DNA of 64,000 bases. It comes from Geomonas azotofigens. GTDB taxonomy: Bacteria; Desulfobacterota; Desulfuromonadia; Geobacterales; Geobacteraceae. The notes under the pieces were generated by a model, which did no database searches, was not told the origin of the DNA, and saw only the letters and a program-made list of their open reading frames with translations. Each line of letters opens with the position of its first letter. Position 1 is the first letter of the stretch. Below are positions 8,701 through 19,461 of the stretch, one piece after another. Location of the stretch: positions 1-64,000 of the forward strand of contig NZ_JAHLME010000008.1 in the NCBI RefSeq assembly GCF_018919395.1, written 5' to 3'. The position numbers and the translations under genes are program-made.

Positions 8701-9627
8701 ATGCAAAGAACACAACACGACGATCAGCGCTCATCCAGAGCGACCTTCTGGCTGATACTGACCACGGTCTTTTGGGGTGGCAGTTTCATCTTCAACAAGA
8801 TAGGGTTTCGCGAAATCCCCCCCGTAACTTTCCTGTTTTACCGCTTCGCCCTGGCGACGCTGCTCATGGGGCTACTCTGCCTGCCGCGCCTTAAGCGTTT
8901 CAACCGACGCACCTTGCGGACCGGCTTGCTGGTGGGGCTAGCGCTCGCCGCCACCAACCTCTCCTTCGTCCTCGGGGTGAGCGGAACCAGCGTTTCCCGG
9001 GCCGGGTTCCTGAACAACCTGTTCGTGCTCCTGATTCCGCTGCTTTGCTTCGCCTTCTGGCGGGAGCGGCTGGACCGCCTGAGCGCGGCCGGGCTGGTGC
9101 TGGCGCTTGCGGGACTCTGGCTGCTGGCCCGGGGGGGTGTTGACGGCTTCAACAAGGGAGACCTGCTGTCGACCCTCTGCGCGCTGTTCATCGCGCTGCA
9201 CATCATCTCGGTGTCGAAGCTTCTGCGCGACGAGGACATCTACCTGCTGAGTTTCGTCCAGTTCGCCACGGTGGCCGTGGTTGGGGGGACCCTGGACCTG
9301 CTGCTTCCTTCCGCCCCCCTGTCCGTCACCTGGGTCTCGCTCGGCTCGCTCATCTACTGCGCCATCTTCCCGACCGTGATCTGCTTCACCTTGCAGAACA
9401 CCTACCAGCGCTACACCACCCCCACCAAGGCGGGGCTCATCTACACCATGGACCCGGTCTGGAGCATGATGGGTGGTACCATGCTGCTGGGTGAGAGGCT
9501 CACCGTCGAGGAGTGGACCGGCTGTGCCCTGATCTTCGCCGCCGTCGTGCTCCCCCTGTCCGTGAAGCGCCTGCGCGAGCGTCAGCTCGGCGTCGACTAC
9601 CGCGCCGAGGGCGCTGCCGCCGACTGA
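8701..9627 (+). CDS. DMT family transporter (two EamA domains)
   Basis: 308 aa inner-membrane protein with about ten hydrophobic segments arranged as two EamA repeats, typical of drug/metabolite exporters. Early motif TVFWGGSFIFNK is characteristic, as are the repeat-end segments with LLGERLTVEEWTG. Substrate cannot be told from sequence. The open frame extends to 8665 (TTG), but that codon is part of the promoter -35, so ATG 8701 is preferred. There is no good SD. Confidence 0.88.
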   Translation: MQRTQHDDQRSSRATFWLILTTVFWGGSFIFNKIGFREIPPVTFLFYRFALATLLMGLLCLPRLKRFNRRTLRTGLLVGLALAATNLSFVLGVSGTSVSRAGFLNNLFVLLIPLLCFAFWRERLDRLSAAGLVLALAGLWLLARGGVDGFNKGDLLSTLCALFIALHIISVSKLLRDEDIYLLSFVQFATVAVVGGTLDLLLPSAPLSVTWVSLGSLIYCAIFPTVICFTLQNTYQRYTTPTKAGLIYTMDPVWSMMGGTMLLGERLTVEEWTGCALIFAAVVLPLSVKRLRERQLGVDYRAEGAAAD

Positions 9628-9644
9628 GGTACTCGCCCCCGGCG

Positions 9645-9672
9645 TTGACATCGCGCCGTCGCGGGCTACGCT
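9645..9672 (+). promoter_or_regulatory. Sigma70-type promoter for the Fpg/Nei gene
   Basis: TTGACA (9645-9650), 16-nt spacer, TACGCT (9667-9672), about 35 nt before the start codon. Confidence 0.55.
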
Positions 9673-9707
9673 CACCCGAGTGAATCTTCCGCTCAAAGGA
9701 GGCACCC

Positions 9708-10493
9708 ATGCCCGAACTCCCCGATCTCACCGTCTATGCCGAGAACCTCGCCAAAGCCCTGACCGGCAAGAAGGTTCACGAGGTGGCGTACCACCAGAGG
9801 GGCAAGCTGAACGTCTCCGAGGCCGAACTCTCCAACGCGGTCGCGGGAGCCGCGGTGACCGGCGTCGAGAGAGCCGGCAAGCAGGTCGCCTTCCGGTTCG
9901 GCAACGGAAACATCGTGCGGGTGCACCTCATGCTGACCGGCGGCTTCGTCCTGTCCGACTCCGCCAAGCGGGACCGCCTGGGGTACCTCGTGCTCACCGT
10001 CACCTTCGAAGACGGTTCCGTCCTCGCCGTCACCGACGAGAAGGGGTGGGCGAGCGTGACCCTCAACCCCGGCACGGAGAAGGACGCACCCGATGCCCTG
10101 GCCGTCACCGAGGAGCTGCTGGAGCAGCTCTGCCGCAAGAAACCGAAGACCCTCATCAAGCCGCTGCTGCTCGACCAGGCGCTGATCGGCGGTATCGGCA
10201 ACGCCTACGCCGACGAGATCCTTTGGGCCGCGCGCATCTCCCCGAAGTCACCCGCCGGCAAGCTCCCTTCCGAAGCGGTCCGGGCCCTGGCGGACGCGAT
10301 CCCGCGGGTGCTTCAGGATGCCATAGCCGAGCTGAGGACGCGGCACCCGGACATGGTGTCGGGCGAGTACCGGGAATTTTTGAAGGTGCACCGCCCCGAA
10401 CTGAAGACTTCGCCCACAGGCGCCAAGGTCATCAAGGAGAACGTGCAGTCAAAGCGCACCTACTACACGGAGGAGCAGCGGCTATACCAGTAA
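9708..10493 (+). CDS. Fpg/Nei family DNA glycosylase/AP lyase without zinc finger
   Basis: 261 aa. Base excision repair enzyme acting on oxidised bases. After removal of Met it starts PELPDLTVY, giving the N-terminal Pro1 nucleophile and a following Glu as in Fpg and Nei. A helix-two-turn-helix region occurs at about residues 150-210 (LIGGIGNAYADEILW). The C-terminus, GAKVIKENVQSKRTYYTEEQ, lacks the four cysteines of the classical zinc finger and instead looks like a zincless finger as in NEIL1-type enzymes. SD is AAAGGAGG. Whether it prefers purines (MutM) or pyrimidines (Nei) cannot be told, so no symbol is given. Confidence 0.88.
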   Translation: MPELPDLTVYAENLAKALTGKKVHEVAYHQRGKLNVSEAELSNAVAGAAVTGVERAGKQVAFRFGNGNIVRVHLMLTGGFVLSDSAKRDRLGYLVLTVTFEDGSVLAVTDEKGWASVTLNPGTEKDAPDALAVTEELLEQLCRKKPKTLIKPLLLDQALIGGIGNAYADEILWAARISPKSPAGKLPSEAVRALADAIPRVLQDAIAELRTRHPDMVSGEYREFLKVHRPELKTSPTGAKVIKENVQSKRTYYTEEQRLYQ

Positions 10494-10542
10494 CGGCGCG
10501 CCCCGGCGCCGCCGGCGACATCCATTTTCTCCAGTCATCCTC

Positions 10543-10566
10543 GAGCGCCCGCACGGGCGCTTTTTC
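10543..10566 (+). terminator. Rho-independent terminator after the Fpg/Nei gene
   Basis: GAGCGCCCGCACGGGCGC forms a 6-bp GC stem and is followed by TTTTTCG. It lies 50 nt after the stop codon. Confidence 0.8.
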
Positions 10567-10608
10567 GTTGTGCCCCCCGATGGTCCCCCGGCTACCGGTT
10601 CCTTCCGG

Positions 10609-10636
10609 TTGACAAGAGGGCGAAGGCCGCTACTTT
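10609..10636 (+). promoter_or_regulatory. Sigma70-type promoter for the DUF4142 gene
   Basis: TTGACA (10609-10614), 16-nt spacer, TACTTT (10631-10636). Just downstream, at 10645-10659, is a small dyad AGATT-TTGCT-AATCT that could be an operator or a leader hairpin. Confidence 0.55.
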
Positions 10637-10698
10637 TAGATGGTTAGATTTTGCTAATCTGACATATCATCGGCTTCGGCCAACAAAAAGGAGGCAAC

Positions 10699-11226
10699 AT
10701 GAAGAGAAAACTGGTGTGGATGGCGGTGGTTTCCCTGTTTGCGGTGTGCAGCCTGGTGCTCCCGGCACTGGCGGCCGACAAACTGACCATGGGCGAGAAA
10801 TCGTTCGTGAAGGAGGCGGCCAGCGGCGGCATGATGGAGGTCGAACTTGGGCAGATGGCCAAGGAGAGGGGCAAGTCGCAGGAAGTGAAGGATTTCGCCC
10901 AGCGCATGCTGACCGACCATGGCAAGGCCAACGACGAGTTGAAGAGCGTGGTGGGCAACAGGGTGAAGCTGCCGACCAAGCTGGAACTGAAGCATAAGGC
11001 CACCGTGGAGAGGCTCTCCAAAGCTTCCGCCGACGAGTTCGACAGGAAGTACGCAGAGGCCATGGTGAAGGACCACAAGAAAGACGTGGAGAAGTTCACC
11101 AAGGAGAGCAAGAAGGTCAAGGATCCGGAACTCAAGGGGTGGATCGAAAAGACCCTGCCGGTGCTGGAGCAGCACCTGCAGCACGCCAAAGACATGGCTC
11201 ACAAGCTGGGCGTGAGCGAGAAGTAA
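10699..11226 (+). CDS. Secreted DUF4142 (ferritin-like four-helix) protein
   Basis: 175 aa. Signal peptide at 1-26 (hydrophobic core ending LPALAAD). The mature part is helical with the DUF4142 pattern: FVKEAASGGMMEVELGQMAKE, then DFAQRMLTDHGKANDELK, and a C-terminal LEQHLQHAKDMA helix. Members are predicted periplasmic or outer-membrane four-helix bundles often seen with stress genes; biochemical role is not established. SD AAAGGAGG. Monocistronic between two terminators. Confidence 0.85.
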   Translation: MKRKLVWMAVVSLFAVCSLVLPALAADKLTMGEKSFVKEAASGGMMEVELGQMAKERGKSQEVKDFAQRMLTDHGKANDELKSVVGNRVKLPTKLELKHKATVERLSKASADEFDRKYAEAMVKDHKKDVEKFTKESKKVKDPELKGWIEKTLPVLEQHLQHAKDMAHKLGVSEK

Positions 11227-11262
11227 CGCCGCGGCGTCAGCCGTGCACGGTGGCAATTGGGG

Positions 11263-11291
11263 AGGGGCTTCGTCGTCAGGCGAAGCCCCTC
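11263..11291 (+). terminator. Terminator hairpin after the DUF4142 gene
   Basis: AGGGGCTTCG (11263-11272) pairs perfectly with CGAAGCCCCT (11281-11290), with an 8-nt loop. The T content after it (CTTCGCTT) is modest. Confidence 0.65.
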
Positions 11292-11297
11292 TTCGCT

Positions 11298-11490
11298 TCA
11301 GCGGGCCCGACCATACCTGACCGTCATGTCCGCCAGGCGAGGGGCGATGCCCATGAGGTCGCACGACGGCGGCAGCCGCCACTGCCAATTCCCCTCGGTC
11401 ATCCCGGCGTGTTCGTCCTCGATTCCTCCACGCCTCCCAGCAGGTCCTGCACCTGGTTGATCGCGGTCCGCGCCACCGACATCAGTGAAA
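11298..11490 (-). pseudogene. malQ: Remnant of the 3' end of malQ (4-alpha-glucanotransferase), frameshifted
   Basis: On the minus strand one frame reads SVARTAINQVQDLLG and ESRTNTPG and then stops (11401-11399). A frame shifted by one base continues at 11402 with MTEGNWQWRLPPS and APRLADMTVRYGR to a stop at 11300-11298. Joined, these match the conserved MalQ C-terminus (QDLLG, then N-T-P-G, then GNWQWR, ending in a helix with YGR). The rest of the enzyme (over 400 residues) is missing: the remnant begins at the terminator of the cytochrome gene. It is a degraded fragment. The glycogen-debranching gene glgX lies 5 kb away. Confidence 0.75.
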
Positions 11491-11517
11491 AAAGCCCCAC
11501 TCGTGGAAGTGGGGCTT
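11487..11517 (-). terminator. Rho-independent terminator of the di-haem cytochrome gene
   Basis: Read leftward, AGCCCCACT pairs with AGTGGGGCT over a 6-nt loop, followed by six T. It lies 34 nt after the cytochrome stop codon and touches the malQ remnant. Confidence 0.85.
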
Positions 11518-11550
11518 TGGCTGCAAGGTGACGGGTGCCGCGTGCTGAGG

Positions 11551-13089
11551 CTAGAGCACGCGCAGGAAGGCGACCAGGTTGTTCTGCTCCTCCTGGCTGA
11601 GGCGCAACCCCAGGACGAGATCGAAGAACTTCACCGTATCCTCGAGGGTCAGGCAACGGCCATCGTGCAGGTACGGGGGGCTCTCCTTGATGCCGCGCAG
11701 GGTGAAGGTCTTGATGGGGCCGTCGCCGGGCTCCCTGGTGAAGCGGTCCAGCTGCAGGTCGTGCATCTGTTGGTCCAGGTAGAACGGGGCCGGGTGGCAC
11801 AGGCCGCACCTACCCTTGCCGAAAAACACCTGCTGCCCGGCAAGCTCGGCCTGGGTCGCCCTCTCTGGGACGAGGAAACCAGCCGGGTCGAGCTTGGGAG
11901 CCGGAGGCACGTCGAACATGTTCTGCATCTGGGCCATGTGGGCGACCTGGACGCGGCTGATCACGTTCATCCCCTTCTTGGCGGCGTGGATCTCGTCACC
12001 GTTAAAGTAGGCGGTGCGCTGCTCGAACTCGGAGAAGTCCTCCACCGAACGCAGGCTCCTTTTCGAGGCGTGGATCTGCTGGTTGAAAAGCCCCCTCAGG
12101 CTCACGGTATCGAGCCGGAAGCGCCGCTCCTGCGGGCGGATGTCGGGGCTCAGGTGAAACTGAGCTGTGGTGTGTCCGTTGACATGGCAGTCCAGGCAGG
12201 TGACCCCGAGGCTCGGCTGTTCGCTTTTCCTGTCGTCTGTGGGGTTGAACTCCTCCTGGGGGAACGGGGTCAGCAGCATGCGCAGGCCGTCAAGCTGGAC
12301 CGGGGTGAGCAGGTCCTTGAACAGGCGGTAGTAGTTGTTGATGGAGACCACCTCGCCGCGGGAGACGTCGCCCAGTTCCGGCCGGTTCTGCAGGAAGATC
12401 GCCGGGGGGAATTCGGGCAGGAAGGCCTCGGGGATGTCGAAGTCGACGTCGAAGCGCTGCAGCCTCGGGAACATGTCGATCTGCATCTGTGGGAAGACCT
12501 GTCCGCCGTTGACCTGCTTGGGGTGGGGAAGCGGCGGGTAGGGGAACAGGTTCTTCGCCCTGATCTCGCCGGGAGGCATCGCCGCCAGTCTCTCCCACGA
12601 GGCGCCTTGGGCGAGCCGCGCCGTCGGGCCGACTGCGATCGGCTTGCCGCGCGACATCTTGACGTCCGGCGACAGCCTCGGGCGCAGGTCATAGCGCGAT
12701 TCCAAAAGCCGGCGCTGGGTCTCCATCACCTTGGGCTTCTCCGCAACGTCCTTCTGGTACACCTCCTGAAAGGTCATCATCGGTTTCTTGGCGTCCAGCG
12801 GGTCGCGGTAGAACTCGAAGCCCAGGATCTTTCCTTCATCAGGCTGGTTCTTCAGGGCGGTCGAGACAGGGGCGGCTTTGGTCGCCTGGAAGATGTCCGA
12901 CTGGTCGTGGCTTCCCTTTTGCTGTTCCGGACGTTTTTGCGGTACCTCCCTCGGTGTCTGGGCTTCCATGACGGCGTCCGGCGGTCCCTTGGGGGGGAGG
13001 TGCCGCTCGGCGGTCCACGAGTTGACGGCCGGGACTATCAGAGCTGCTGCAAGAAAAAGGGACGAGACGATGGTTGAATTTTTTCTCAT
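11551..13089 (-). CDS. Secreted di-haem cytochrome c, peroxidase/MauG-like
   Basis: 512 aa. Signal peptide at about 1-27. Two haem c motifs, CLDCH (about residue 275) and CGLCH (about residue 415), with the second in a C-terminal domain bearing TFTLRGIKESPPYLHDGR and a final LVAFLRVL helix, as in the bacterial cytochrome c peroxidase/MauG family. The first ~250 residues are Pro-rich and unlike classical CcpA, so the length exceeds the usual ~330 aa. Probably periplasmic electron transfer or peroxide reduction. ATG preceded by AAAGGAG. Confidence 0.83.
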   Translation of the reverse strand: MRKNSTIVSSLFLAAALIVPAVNSWTAERHLPPKGPPDAVMEAQTPREVPQKRPEQQKGSHDQSDIFQATKAAPVSTALKNQPDEGKILGFEFYRDPLDAKKPMMTFQEVYQKDVAEKPKVMETQRRLLESRYDLRPRLSPDVKMSRGKPIAVGPTARLAQGASWERLAAMPPGEIRAKNLFPYPPLPHPKQVNGGQVFPQMQIDMFPRLQRFDVDFDIPEAFLPEFPPAIFLQNRPELGDVSRGEVVSINNYYRLFKDLLTPVQLDGLRMLLTPFPQEEFNPTDDRKSEQPSLGVTCLDCHVNGHTTAQFHLSPDIRPQERRFRLDTVSLRGLFNQQIHASKRSLRSVEDFSEFEQRTAYFNGDEIHAAKKGMNVISRVQVAHMAQMQNMFDVPPAPKLDPAGFLVPERATQAELAGQQVFFGKGRCGLCHPAPFYLDQQMHDLQLDRFTREPGDGPIKTFTLRGIKESPPYLHDGRCLTLEDTVKFFDLVLGLRLSQEEQNNLVAFLRVL

Positions 13090-13278
13090 ACGTTAGCTCC
13101 TTTCAGACTGGGAATATTTAGAACCCGCTAATTTTTACATGGTCGGCAGGGAAGTCAAACTGCTTGGGGTGGAGGTGGCTTGGGCGCTGGTCGGTGCTGT
13201 ATCAACCACACTGTTTGCGGTGGCAGCTTCACATTGACAGGGTAGACCCCGCGGGGTATGTTGTCTCCGGGTTAGCTT

Positions 13279-13307
13279 TTGCAGATATTTCGGGCAGGTA
13301 GTATACT
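13279..13307 (+). promoter_or_regulatory. Sigma70-type promoter for the glycine-rich envelope gene pair
   Basis: TTGCAG (13279-13284), 17-nt spacer, TATACT (13302-13307). About 33 nt of leader precedes the SD AAAGGAGGG. The rest of the 13090-13346 gap shows nothing further that I can support. Confidence 0.7.
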
Positions 13308-13346
13308 GAAATGGTTGCAAAACATCCCTCAAAGGAGGGCTACGTC

Positions 13347-13883
13347 ATGAAGATGATCCGGATTAGCACCCTTTTACTTCCGTTGTTCCTGGTCGCTGTG
13401 TCAGTGACCGCTTCCGTTACCGCCAGCCGTGCCGATTCGGGAGCGCGCGGGGAAACGTTCACGCGCGTCGCCGGCCGAGGCGGCGGTGAAGTCGGAGCCC
13501 GTGCGGCGGGGCGGGGTGGGGGCGGCTACAGCCGCGGCGGTTACGGCTACGGCGGCCACAGGGGCGGCGGGTACTTCTCCGGCAGCGTCTATATCGGCCC
13601 GGGGTGGGGCTGGGGGTGGGATCCCTTCTTCTATCCCTACTACTACACCTACCCGTACTACTACACTCCGCCCACCGTGGTGGTGCCGCAGGAACCGCAG
13701 GAATACATCTCCCCCGACACCGACACCGGGACCGGCACCGGAACCGAGCAAACCGGGTACTGGTATTACTGCCGCAAGCCGGAAGGTTACTACCCATACG
13801 TGGAGCGCTGCCCGAGCGGCTGGATGAAGGTCGTGCCCAATACCACGCCACCGGCACAGTCAGAGGACGACAAGGAGGATTGA
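13347..13883 (+). CDS. Secreted Gly/Tyr/Pro-rich protein
   Basis: 178 aa from ATG 13347 (GGAGG 8 nt upstream; the open frame starts at 13311 without an SD). Signal peptide at about 1-28, then a Gly/Arg/Tyr-rich low-complexity segment (residues about 55-85), a Trp/Tyr/Pro-rich segment with PYYYTYPYYY, a DTDTGTGTGTE stretch, and a conserved-looking C-terminal module GYWYYCRKPEGYYPYVERCPSGW with two cysteines. This C-terminal module is common in small envelope proteins; function unknown. Ends one base before the next gene, so the pair is an operon. Confidence 0.8.
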   Translation: MKMIRISTLLLPLFLVAVSVTASVTASRADSGARGETFTRVAGRGGGEVGARAAGRGGGGYSRGGYGYGGHRGGGYFSGSVYIGPGWGWGWDPFFYPYYYTYPYYYTPPTVVVPQEPQEYISPDTDTGTGTGTEQTGYWYYCRKPEGYYPYVERCPSGWMKVVPNTTPPAQSEDDKED

Positions 13884-13884
13884 C

Positions 13885-14412
13885 ATGAGAAAGACCAGGA
13901 CCACAGTGTGGTCGTTGCTAGCCTTCCTGGTGCTGGGTGGTTGCGTCACCATGCCCACGGGCCCAAGCGTCAGGGTGCTGCCGACCCCGGGGAAATCCTT
14001 CGAGCAGTTCGTGGCTGAAGACTCCCTGTGCCGCAGGTACGCCGAACAGAGCCTGGGCATGAGCCCGCAGGATACCGCGAACCAGAACACCGCTACCAGC
14101 GCGGTCGTCGGTGGTGCCGTCGGGGCCGGCGTCGGGGCCCTGTTAGGCGCGGCCGGCGGCAATGCGGGTGCCGGCGCGGCGATCGGCGGCGGTACCGGCC
14201 TTCTCTTCGGCGCGGCGAGCGGTTCCGAGTCGGGCCGGGGCTACGGCTACGAGGCCCAGCGGCGCTATGACAATACCTACGTGCAGTGCATGTACGCCAA
14301 GGGGAACCAGATACCGGGCTCGGTGCGCAAGGTGCGCCGGGCACGCCCCTACACCCCTCCTCCTCCGCCCGACATGTACTCGGTTCCACCGGACTATTAT
14401 CCGGAGCGTTAA
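13885..14412 (+). CDS. Glycine-zipper lipoprotein
   Basis: 175 aa. Type II signal peptide with lipobox LGGC (cysteine about residue 20). Residues about 72-115 are a Gly/Ala zipper (VVGGAVGAGVGALLG, then GAGAAIGGGTGLLFG), typical of membrane-inserting glycine-zipper proteins such as SlyB- or YMGG-type lipoproteins. A Cys-bearing segment YVQCMYAKGNQ and a Pro/Tyr-rich tail follow. Likely outer-membrane anchored with a structural role. Start overlaps the previous gene's end region; SD is AAGGAGG. Confidence 0.82.
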   Translation: MRKTRTTVWSLLAFLVLGGCVTMPTGPSVRVLPTPGKSFEQFVAEDSLCRRYAEQSLGMSPQDTANQNTATSAVVGGAVGAGVGALLGAAGGNAGAGAAIGGGTGLLFGAASGSESGRGYGYEAQRRYDNTYVQCMYAKGNQIPGSVRKVRRARPYTPPPPPDMYSVPPDYYPER

Positions 14413-14420
14413 AAGAACGT

Positions 14421-14449
14421 GGGGCGCCTTCCCGGGCGCCCTTTCTTTT
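14421..14449 (+). terminator. Rho-independent terminator after the glycine-zipper gene
   Basis: GGGCGCC / GGCGCCC stem with a short TTCCC-type loop, followed by TTTCTTTT. Confidence 0.8.
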
Positions 14450-14569
14450 GGGCGGCGCGGGTTGCGCCCCTGTTAGATTGTGATTATTAAGCGGCTGTGC
14501 TATCGTGCCAGGCTGCGCGGCGTCGGGGCGCCACCCCCTGCTGCAGTTATTGCGAAAAGAGGTTCATCC

Positions 14570-16120
14570 TTGGCTACTTCCCCCGATTTCAAGATCCTGT
14601 TCCCCTGGGGCGCCGCCGTCGCGAGCGGGGTCCTCATGTTCCTGGGCTACGCCGGTTTCGATCAGTTCTACCTCGAGTGGTTCTTCCTGGTTCCCTTGCT
14701 CTGGGCCCTGCGCGACCAGCGCCCGGGGCGCGCCTTCCTCCTGGGCTGGCTGGCCGGGATCGTCGGACACGGCGGGGGCTTTTACTGGATCATCCAGATG
14801 TTCCAGCAGTTCGCCGGCGCCCCCTTTGTCGCCGGGGTGTTCGGCCTGTTACTCCTCGCCGCCGCCAACGGGATGGTGCTGGCGCTCTGGGCCCTGGGGA
14901 CCCGCCTTCTGACCCGGGACCGGCAATGGTACGTGCTCTGGGCCGCACCGGTCCTCTGGACGGCCATCGAGAAGCTCTGGCCGGAGGTCTTTCCCAACTA
15001 CCTTGGGGCGAGCCAGTACCGCATCTCGCATCTCACCCAGATTGCCGACTTCGCCGGCATCCTCGGCGTCTCCTTCCTGGTGGTCTACATGAACGCCACC
15101 CTGTACTGGGTGACGTTGCGCTGGCGCGAGCAGAGGGAGTTGCCGTGGCGCCCCGTTGCGGCCCTCACCGTGACGCTGCTCCTGGTCGCGGGGTACGGGG
15201 AGTTGCGCCTCAGGGAGGTGGACCGAAAGCTCGCCGCGGCGCCAAGGCTGACGGTCGGCTTGGTGCAGACCAACCGGGGAGCGGCCGACAATCACCTGGC
15301 GGTGGACCTGATGCAGAAGGAACATCGCGAGCTGTCGCAGGACCTGGTGGCGAGACAAAAGCCCGACCTGGTGGTCTGGCCCGAGGGGGTCCTGAGCGTT
15401 GCCCTCGATTCCCGCGACGGGAGCCTTCCCACCTGGGCGCTGGGTGATCTGCGCACGCCGCTCCTCTTCGGGGCGTGCCTGCAGATCAAGGAGCAGGGGG
15501 AGACCCGCTTCTGCAACAGCGCCCTCCTGGCCGACGGCTCGGGGCGCATCCTCGGGAGCTACGACAAGACGGTGCTGGTACCCTTCGGCGAGTACATTCC
15601 CTTCGGCGATACCTTCCCCCAACTCTACGCCTGGTCCCCGTACAGCGCGAAGTTCTACTCGGGCAGGAGCGCCGAACCGCTGAAGCTGGGGAACCACCTG
15701 CTCTCGGTGAGCATCTGTTACGAGGACATCTTCCCCACCCACATCAGAAAGCTCATGCGCGGCGGGGGGGCTGGGCGTCAGCCGGAGGTCATGATCAACA
15801 TGACCAACGACTCTTGGTACGGGAAATCGGTGGAGCCCATGGAGCACCTGGCACTGGCCAGCTTCCGCTCCATCGAGAACCGCCGCTCCCTGGTGCGGGT
15901 CACCAACACCGGCATCTCGGCCTTCGTGGACCCGGCGGGACGCATCGTCAGCCGCACCGGGGTCTGGACCCGCGAGGTACTGGTGGGCCGGGTGCCGCTT
16001 CTCGAGGGGGGGACGCTGTACGGCGCCGCCGGGGACTGGATCGGCTGGCTCTGCGCGGTCATCTCGGTGTGCGGCATTGCCGTCGCGACTCTTTCTAAAA
16101 AAGAACGCTCGTCGGTTTGA
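14570..16120 (+). CDS. lnt: Apolipoprotein N-acyltransferase
   Basis: 516 aa from TTG 14570, which has AAAAGAGG 7 nt upstream; an in-frame GTG at 14480 lacks an SD. Integral inner-membrane enzyme that adds the third acyl chain to lipoproteins. About six TM segments occupy residues 1-215, followed by a periplasmic nitrilase fold. The catalytic triad is visible: Glu in VWPEGVL, Lys in YDKTVLVPFGEYIPF and Cys in SICYEDIFP. A final TM segment closes the protein. It fits with the lol genes elsewhere in the window. Confidence 0.95.
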   Translation: MATSPDFKILFPWGAAVASGVLMFLGYAGFDQFYLEWFFLVPLLWALRDQRPGRAFLLGWLAGIVGHGGGFYWIIQMFQQFAGAPFVAGVFGLLLLAAANGMVLALWALGTRLLTRDRQWYVLWAAPVLWTAIEKLWPEVFPNYLGASQYRISHLTQIADFAGILGVSFLVVYMNATLYWVTLRWREQRELPWRPVAALTVTLLLVAGYGELRLREVDRKLAAAPRLTVGLVQTNRGAADNHLAVDLMQKEHRELSQDLVARQKPDLVVWPEGVLSVALDSRDGSLPTWALGDLRTPLLFGACLQIKEQGETRFCNSALLADGSGRILGSYDKTVLVPFGEYIPFGDTFPQLYAWSPYSAKFYSGRSAEPLKLGNHLLSVSICYEDIFPTHIRKLMRGGGAGRQPEVMINMTNDSWYGKSVEPMEHLALASFRSIENRRSLVRVTNTGISAFVDPAGRIVSRTGVWTREVLVGRVPLLEGGTLYGAAGDWIGWLCAVISVCGIAVATLSKKERSSV

Positions 16121-16144
16121 CTGAAAAACATAATCATCTATAGT
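16117..16144 (+). promoter_or_regulatory. Sigma70-type promoter for glgX-aroC
   Basis: TTGACT (16117-16122), 16-nt spacer, TATAGT (16139-16144). The -35 overlaps the stop codon of lnt. Confidence 0.6.
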
Positions 16145-16224
16145 CTCACAGGGTAAAAAGAGCAGTTACAGCCTCATCCTCACAGAGAACGCGCTCACGC
16201 TATGTGATCGGCCGGAAGGACACA

Positions 16225-18357
<2,133 letters not shown>

Positions 18358-18372
18358 GGGGAAGGAGCTGAT

Positions 18373-19455
18373 ATGTCGTCCATCTTCGGTACCTTGTTCA
18401 GAGTCGCCACCTTCGGCGAGAGCCACTGCCCAGCCGTCGGCGCCATGGTTGACGGAGCGCCGGCCGGGATGCGTCTTTGCGAGGCCGACATCCAGCCGCA
18501 GCTGGACCGCCGCCGTCCGGGACAGAGTGAACTGAGCACCAAGCGCCAGGAAGAGGACCTGGTTACCATCCTTTCCGGCGTCGAGGACGGCATCACCCTG
18601 GGCACCCCCATCGGCCTCATCGTCCACAACCGCGACCAGCGTCCCGGGGACTACCAGGAGATGTCGCAGGTCCCGCGCCCTTCGCACGCCGACTACACCT
18701 ACCAGGTGAAGTACGGTGTGCGCGCCTCCAGCGGCGGCGGGCGCTCCTCCGCCCGCGAGACCATCGCCCGCGTGGCGGCCGGCGCCATCGCGGAAAAGTT
18801 CCTTTTCGAACGGCACGGCGTCGAGATCGTGGCCTGGGTCGATGGCGTGGGGGCATTGGAAGCGGGCGACGTCGACCTGGAACGGATCACGCGGCAGCAG
18901 GTGGATGGGCATCCGGTCCGCTGCGGCAACCCCGCCATGAGCCAGGCCATGGCCGACCTGATCGCCCAGGTGAAAAGCCGGGACGATTCCGTCGGCGGGA
19001 CGGTCCGCTGCGTCTGCCGCAACCTTCCCGCCGGACTGGGGGAGCCGGCTTTCGACAAGCTGGAGGCGCTCCTGGCGCATGCCATGCTCTCCATTCCGGC
19101 CAGCAAGGGGTTCGAGATCGGTTCCGGGTTCAGCGGCAGCCGCATGCTGGGCAGCGCCCACAACGATCCTTTCGTGGATAAGGGAGGGCGGCTGGGGACG
19201 GCGACCAATTACTCGGGAGGCGTGCAGGGGGGGATTTCCAACGGGGAGCCGGTGTACTTCCGCGTGGTGTTCAAGCCGCCGGCGACGGTGGCCCTGCCGC
19301 AGAAAACGGCACGCTTCGACGGCAGCGAAACGGTCCTGGAGGCGAAGGGGCGCCATGACCCGTGCATCGTGCCGCGGGCGGTGCCGGTCGTGGAGTCGAT
19401 GGCGGCGCTGGTGTTGATGGACCTGTTGTTGCGGCAGGAGTACCGCAAGAGGTAG
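18373..19455 (+). CDS. aroC: Chorismate synthase
   Basis: 360 aa, normal length. Converts 5-enolpyruvylshikimate-3-phosphate to chorismate with reduced FMN, the last shared step of aromatic amino acid synthesis. Signatures: [19 protein letters not shown] at the start, RRRPGQSEL (about 45-55), [20 protein letters not shown] (about 118-135), and [13 protein letters not shown] near residue 280. SD is AAGGAG. Downstream of glgX on the same strand. Confidence 0.97.
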   Translation: MSSIFGTLFRVATFGESHCPAVGAMVDGAPAGMRLCEADIQPQLDRRRPGQSELSTKRQEEDLVTILSGVEDGITLGTPIGLIVHNRDQRPGDYQEMSQVPRPSHADYTYQVKYGVRASSGGGRSSARETIARVAAGAIAEKFLFERHGVEIVAWVDGVGALEAGDVDLERITRQQVDGHPVRCGNPAMSQAMADLIAQVKSRDDSVGGTVRCVCRNLPAGLGEPAFDKLEALLAHAMLSIPASKGFEIGSGFSGSRMLGSAHNDPFVDKGGRLGTATNYSGGVQGGISNGEPVYFRVVFKPPATVALPQKTARFDGSETVLEAKGRHDPCIVPRAVPVVESMAALVLMDLLLRQEYRKR

Positions 19456-19461
19456 CAGCGG

